From NCBI GenBank assembly GCA_964421785.1, contig CAYQZG010000175.1, forward strand, positions 1-7,201: a DNA stretch of 7,201 nucleotides. The letters are read 5' to 3'. The translations under genes and the position numbers were made by a program. Position 1 is the stretch's first letter. Each line of letters opens with the position of its first letter. Shown here in pieces: positions 4,370-7,201 of the stretch. This DNA is from SKLM01 sp964421785 (lineage in GTDB: Bacteria > Chloroflexota > Anaerolineae > B4-G1). The notes under the pieces are model-generated. The model ran no database searches, was not told the origin of the DNA, and worked only from the letters and a program-made list of their open reading frames with translations.

Positions 4370-7120
4370 ATGAGCGCCGAGGAACATGCCTGCCCATTTG
4401 CTGACGTTGTGGTCTTCTCTCCGGCCAAGGCGTCGGAGGAGAGGCCAGCCTTCACCTACGACGTGCCAAGGGATGCTGTTTATCCCCAGAGGCTGGATAA
4501 CCGCATCAATATAGGCTCGTTGGTCGTCGTGCCGTTTGGAAAGCGCCGTCTCTACGGCGTCGTGGTCGCCTTGAGCGATCAGTCCCCGGTGCCGGAGACC
4601 CGCCCCATTGAGTCGCTGGTGGATCCCGATCCCGTCCTCTCGCCGGAGCACATCGCTCTGGCCCGCTGGATGAGCGAAGAGTACCTGGCCTCCCTCTATG
4701 AGTGCCTGGAGCTGATGCTACCCCCTGGCTTGGTCGGCCATACCGATCTAAAGGTCGCCCTAAGGAGCGGGCTGTCCGAGGACGCGTCGGGGGACGGCGT
4801 CGACCCGCTCACGTCGTACGCGAACACCGAGGCCCAGTCCCAGCTGCTGGCCGTGCTTAAGCGACGCGGCCCGCTGCGAGGGAATCAGCTGGATGCCGCG
4901 CTGCCCGGCGTCGATTGGCGGGCCGCCTCCGAGCAACTCGCTCGACGCGATGTGGTGACCCGCGAGTCGTTTCTCGCCCCGCCCCGCGCCCGGCCCAAGC
5001 GGGTGGATACCGTGCACCTGATCCCAGATGTGGATGAGGCCTCGGCGATGGAAGGGCTTACAAGCGACTACTACCCCCCGATCCTGAAGCTCCTTCACGC
5101 CGAGAAACATCCCGTCCCGGTTCGGCGCGTCTACGATGAGACCGGCTGCCAACGTTACCACCTCAAGATGTTGGAGAAGCACGGCGTGGTCGCCATCTCC
5201 AGCGAGGAGGTCTGGCGAGACCCGTTGGACGACGATGTCTTCGTTCCAACCGCTCCGCCGCCGCTCACCTCCGACCAGCAAGAAGTATGGGACGTGATAA
5301 GGGCAAAGGTGACTGCGTCGACCCATCAGCGAGCTGGCGAAGCAGCTGGAGCGCCGTCGTCCCGACGGCAGGGAAGTGGCGGGGCAGGGAGAGGAGGAGG
5401 GAAATCACCCGACCTGGCATCCCCCGTCTTTCTCCTCCACGGGGTGACCGGCTCTGGAAAGACCGAGATCTACCTGCGCGCCGTCGCTCAAGCCTTGAAG
5501 CAAGGACACAAAGCAATCATCCTCGTACCCGAGATATCTCTCACACCGCAGACGGTGGCTCGCTTCGCGGGGCGCTTTGCGGAACACGGGGACAGAAAGC
5601 ATCCCCCGGGGGACGGGGAGCCCAGTTCGCGCGTGGCGGTGCTCCACAGCGCCCTCACGGACGGGGAGCGGTACGACACCTGGCGACGCGCCCGCGCCGG
5701 TCTGATCGACGTGGTAGTTGGCCCGCGGTCTGCGCTGTTTACCCCTCTCTCACCCCTAGGGCTGATTGTCCTGGACGAGGAACACGACGAAAGCTATAAG
5801 CAAGAGGCACCACGCCCTCGTTACCATGCCCGCGATGCAGCACTCAAGCTCGCCCAGCTGAGTGGTGCGACGGTGATCCTCGGATCCGCCACGCCGAGCT
5901 TGACATCCTATCACCGCGCTGAACAGGACGAGTTCGACCTCCAGGAGATGCCGCGGCGCATTATGGGCCACACACGACGTCTGCAGGAACTCCAGGCCCG
6001 CTACCACATCCCAAATACCCGCTATCAGACTTTGGACGACGAGCATGAGAAGCACCCCCAGGATAGAGAGCATTCCCAGGCTCGTTATCTGCCGCTGCCA
6101 CCGGTGAAGATCGTCGATCTCCGCGCCGAGCTGCGCGCCGGCAACCGCTCTATCTTCAGTCGCGCGCTCCAGCGAGCCATGGACGAGGCACTGGGGCGCG
6201 GTGAGCAGGTGATCTTGTTTCTCAATCGGCGCGGCACCGCCACGTTCGTGCTCTGCCGCGACTGCGGTCACGTGGTACGATGCCCGCGCTGCGACGTGCC
6301 GCTGACCTACCACAGCCCCCGGGCGCGCTTGATCTGTCATCACTGCAACTATCGCGAGCCTCAACCCCAGCGCTGTCCCCAATGCGGCGGGTCGCGCATC
6401 CGCTACTTCGGCTTGGGCACCGAGCGGGTCGAGGAGGCCGTGCGCGAGCGATGGCCCGATGCACGACTGCTGCGTTGGGATCGTGACACGGCGCGGACAC
6501 ACGAAGCGCACACCAACATCCTGCAAAGGTTCGCCGGCGGGGCTGCCGACGTCCTCGTCGGCACACAGATGATTACGAAGGGACTGGATCTCCCGCTGGT
6601 CACCGTCGTCGGCGTCATCTCGGCGGACACGGCGCTCAACCTGCCCGACTTCCGCTCCAGCGAGCGCACCTTCCAGCTGCTTGCCCAGGTCGCCGGGCGG
6701 GCCGGGCGTGGACTATTGGGCGGGCGCGTCGTCATCCAGACCTACCATCCGGACCACTACGCCATCAAGACTGCCTCAGAGCACGACTACGATGCATTTG
6801 CTAAACAGGAGCTGGCCTTCCGGTGCGAGCAAGGCTACCCTCCCTACATCCGTCTGGCGAAGCTAGTCTACGAGGACACAGATTACCCGCGCGCCCAGGC
6901 AAGAGCAAGAGACCTGAGCGCCATCCTGCGTGATGCACTAGCCCGCGAGGGCCTTCCGATGACCAATATACTGGGACCAGCCCCTCCCTTCTTCGCGCGC
7001 CTGCGGGGCCGCTATCGGTGGCAGATTATCCTCCGCCATCCTGCCCCCCCCGCATTCCTCGGTGAGATCCAGATACCCGATGGCTGGCACGTGGAGATCG
7101 ACCCGGTGAGCATGCTCTAG
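4370..7120 (+). CDS. priA: Primosomal protein N', replication-restart helicase PriA
   Basis: A 916-residue 3'-5' superfamily 2 DNA helicase that reloads the replisome at stalled or repaired forks. Domains in order: N-terminal 3'-DNA-binding domain (about 10-80, with VVVPFGKRRLYGVVVALSD), winged-helix region, helicase core, zinc module, C-terminal domain. Motifs, numbered from this start: Walker A GVTGSGKT (358-365), LVPEISLTPQ (385-394), DEEH (469-472), GSATPS (505-510), eight zinc cysteines (629, 632, 638, 641, 656, 659, 669, 672), VGTQMITKGLDL, and QVAGRAGRG (773-781). All are intact. ATG 4370 is chosen because conserved sequence begins soon after; ATG 4337 or GTG 4334 is possible, and GTG 4292 lies in a repeat. 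No good ribosome site precedes any of them. It is longer than typical PriA (roughly 730-830) because of linkers at about 314-352 (containing the GAPSSRRQG element, just before Walker A), 407-420 and 533-573. Confidence 0.96.
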   Translation: MSAEEHACPFADVVVFSPAKASEERPAFTYDVPRDAVYPQRLDNRINIGSLVVVPFGKRRLYGVVVALSDQSPVPETRPIESLVDPDPVLSPEHIALARWMSEEYLASLYECLELMLPPGLVGHTDLKVALRSGLSEDASGDGVDPLTSYANTEAQSQLLAVLKRRGPLRGNQLDAALPGVDWRAASEQLARRDVVTRESFLAPPRARPKRVDTVHLIPDVDEASAMEGLTSDYYPPILKLLHAEKHPVPVRRVYDETGCQRYHLKMLEKHGVVAISSEEVWRDPLDDDVFVPTAPPPLTSDQQEVWDVIRAKVTASTHQRAGEAAGAPSSRRQGSGGAGRGGGKSPDLASPVFLLHGVTGSGKTEIYLRAVAQALKQGHKAIILVPEISLTPQTVARFAGRFAEHGDRKHPPGDGEPSSRVAVLHSALTDGERYDTWRRARAGLIDVVVGPRSALFTPLSPLGLIVLDEEHDESYKQEAPRPRYHARDAALKLAQLSGATVILGSATPSLTSYHRAEQDEFDLQEMPRRIMGHTRRLQELQARYHIPNTRYQTLDDEHEKHPQDREHSQARYLPLPPVKIVDLRAELRAGNRSIFSRALQRAMDEALGRGEQVILFLNRRGTATFVLCRDCGHVVRCPRCDVPLTYHSPRARLICHHCNYREPQPQRCPQCGGSRIRYFGLGTERVEEAVRERWPDARLLRWDRDTARTHEAHTNILQRFAGGAADVLVGTQMITKGLDLPLVTVVGVISADTALNLPDFRSSERTFQLLAQVAGRAGRGLLGGRVVIQTYHPDHYAIKTASEHDYDAFAKQELAFRCEQGYPPYIRLAKLVYEDTDYPRAQARARDLSAILRDALAREGLPMTNILGPAPPFFARLRGRYRWQIILRHPAPPAFLGEIQIPDGWHVEIDPVSML
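5341..5375 (+). repeat. GCCGTCG hairpin element, copy 5 (inside priA)
   Basis: The core GCCGTCGTCCCGACGGC (5353-5369), with GGAGC before it and AGGGAA after it, matches 761-795 in the HD gene at 34 of 35 bases. It is read in the same frame as AAGAPSSRRQG and continues into SGGAGRGGG, a flexible glycine-rich linker. The linker ends about 20 residues before the Walker A loop. Confidence 0.92.
5602..5613. repeat. 12-bp perfect palindrome in a priA linker
   Basis: TCCCCCGGGGGA is a perfect inverted repeat within the codons of a low-complexity stretch (HGDRKHPPGDGEPSS). That stretch separates the helicase segment RFAGRFAE from VAVLHSALTDGER. In typical PriA proteins these two segments are closer together. 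No second copy of this palindrome is in the window. Confidence 0.45.
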
Positions 7121-7156
7121 GGGACCACGGGAGTATTGGTATTGGGGATCATGGCT

Positions 7157-7184
7157 TTCGCAGACGTGTAGCGCGTGCTATAAT
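7157..7184 (+). promoter_or_regulatory. Extended -10 sigma-70-type promoter pointing out of the right end
   Basis: A perfect TATAAT (7179-7184) is preceded by TGC, forming an extended -10 (TGCTATAAT). TTCGCA (7157-7162), 16 nt upstream, matches four of six bases of the -35 consensus. Transcription would start near 7190-7192 and run into a gene outside the window. It lies 36 bp after the priA stop; the 7121-7201 stretch contains no other recognisable feature. Confidence 0.65.
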
Positions 7185-7201
7185 CGCCTTTTGCACCTGA
7201 G

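Noticed and set aside
4546..4562. Another GCCGTCG element at the PriA GKRRLYGV codons
   Set aside because: The similarity to the core is partial, and the sequence encodes a conserved PriA motif, so chance is the better explanation.
4760..5326. 188-codon antisense ORF opposite priA
   Set aside because: It is a shadow of the coding strand in GC-rich sequence, with no domain and no ribosome site evident.
5756..6526. 256-codon antisense ORF opposite priA
   Set aside because: It lies entirely over conserved PriA helicase motifs in a GC-rich gene, and its translation shows no recognisable domain. It is a shadow frame.

Overview
The window looks like a chromosomal segment of a GC-rich bacterium, most likely a member of the Chloroflexota (an Anaerolineae-like lineage). 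This is an inference from remembered family resemblance: the HD-domain protein, the long PriA with extra linkers, the divergent TyrA-like protein, and the TGCTATAAT-type promoter at the right edge. No marker gene is present to prove it. All five genes are on the + strand, and I see no RNA gene, transposase or CRISPR array.

Layout: positions 1-183 hold a tandem array of 24-bp units, cut off by the left edge. The array runs into an HD-domain phosphohydrolase gene (189-863). A leader with several hairpins (864-989) precedes a divergent TyrA/prephenate-dehydrogenase-like gene (about 990-2003). After a short gap with one palindromic element come a GT4 glycosyltransferase (2079-3317) and an ABC-2 type polysaccharide-export permease (3427-4242). 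A repeat-filled gap (4243-4369) leads to a complete primosomal helicase gene, priA (about 4370-7120). An extended -10 promoter (7157-7184) points out of the right end. The glycosyltransferase and permease fit a cell-surface glycan assembly and export function, but the ATPase partner of the permease is absent here. The HD protein, TyrA-like protein and PriA show no obvious link to it.

The most notable feature is a family of very short palindromic elements. A hairpin core, GCCGTCGTCCCGACGGC (7-bp arms, 3-nt loop) preceded by (T)GGAGC, occurs at five dispersed sites as well as repeatedly in the left array. All copies have the same orientation. Two copies lie inside coding sequence (HD protein and PriA), and a third forms the C-terminus of the glycosyltransferase. 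All three are read in the same frame and add the peptide GAPSSR(R/W). The other two dispersed copies lie in leaders just upstream of genes. A second, unrelated 33-bp palindrome (GGTGCCTTGCACG arm) occurs inside the HD gene and upstream of priA. A third, 26-bp repeat (TGTAGAATG...) brackets the latter copy. The pattern resembles protein-coding palindromic elements such as those known from Rickettsia, but with different sequences and probably in a different phylum.
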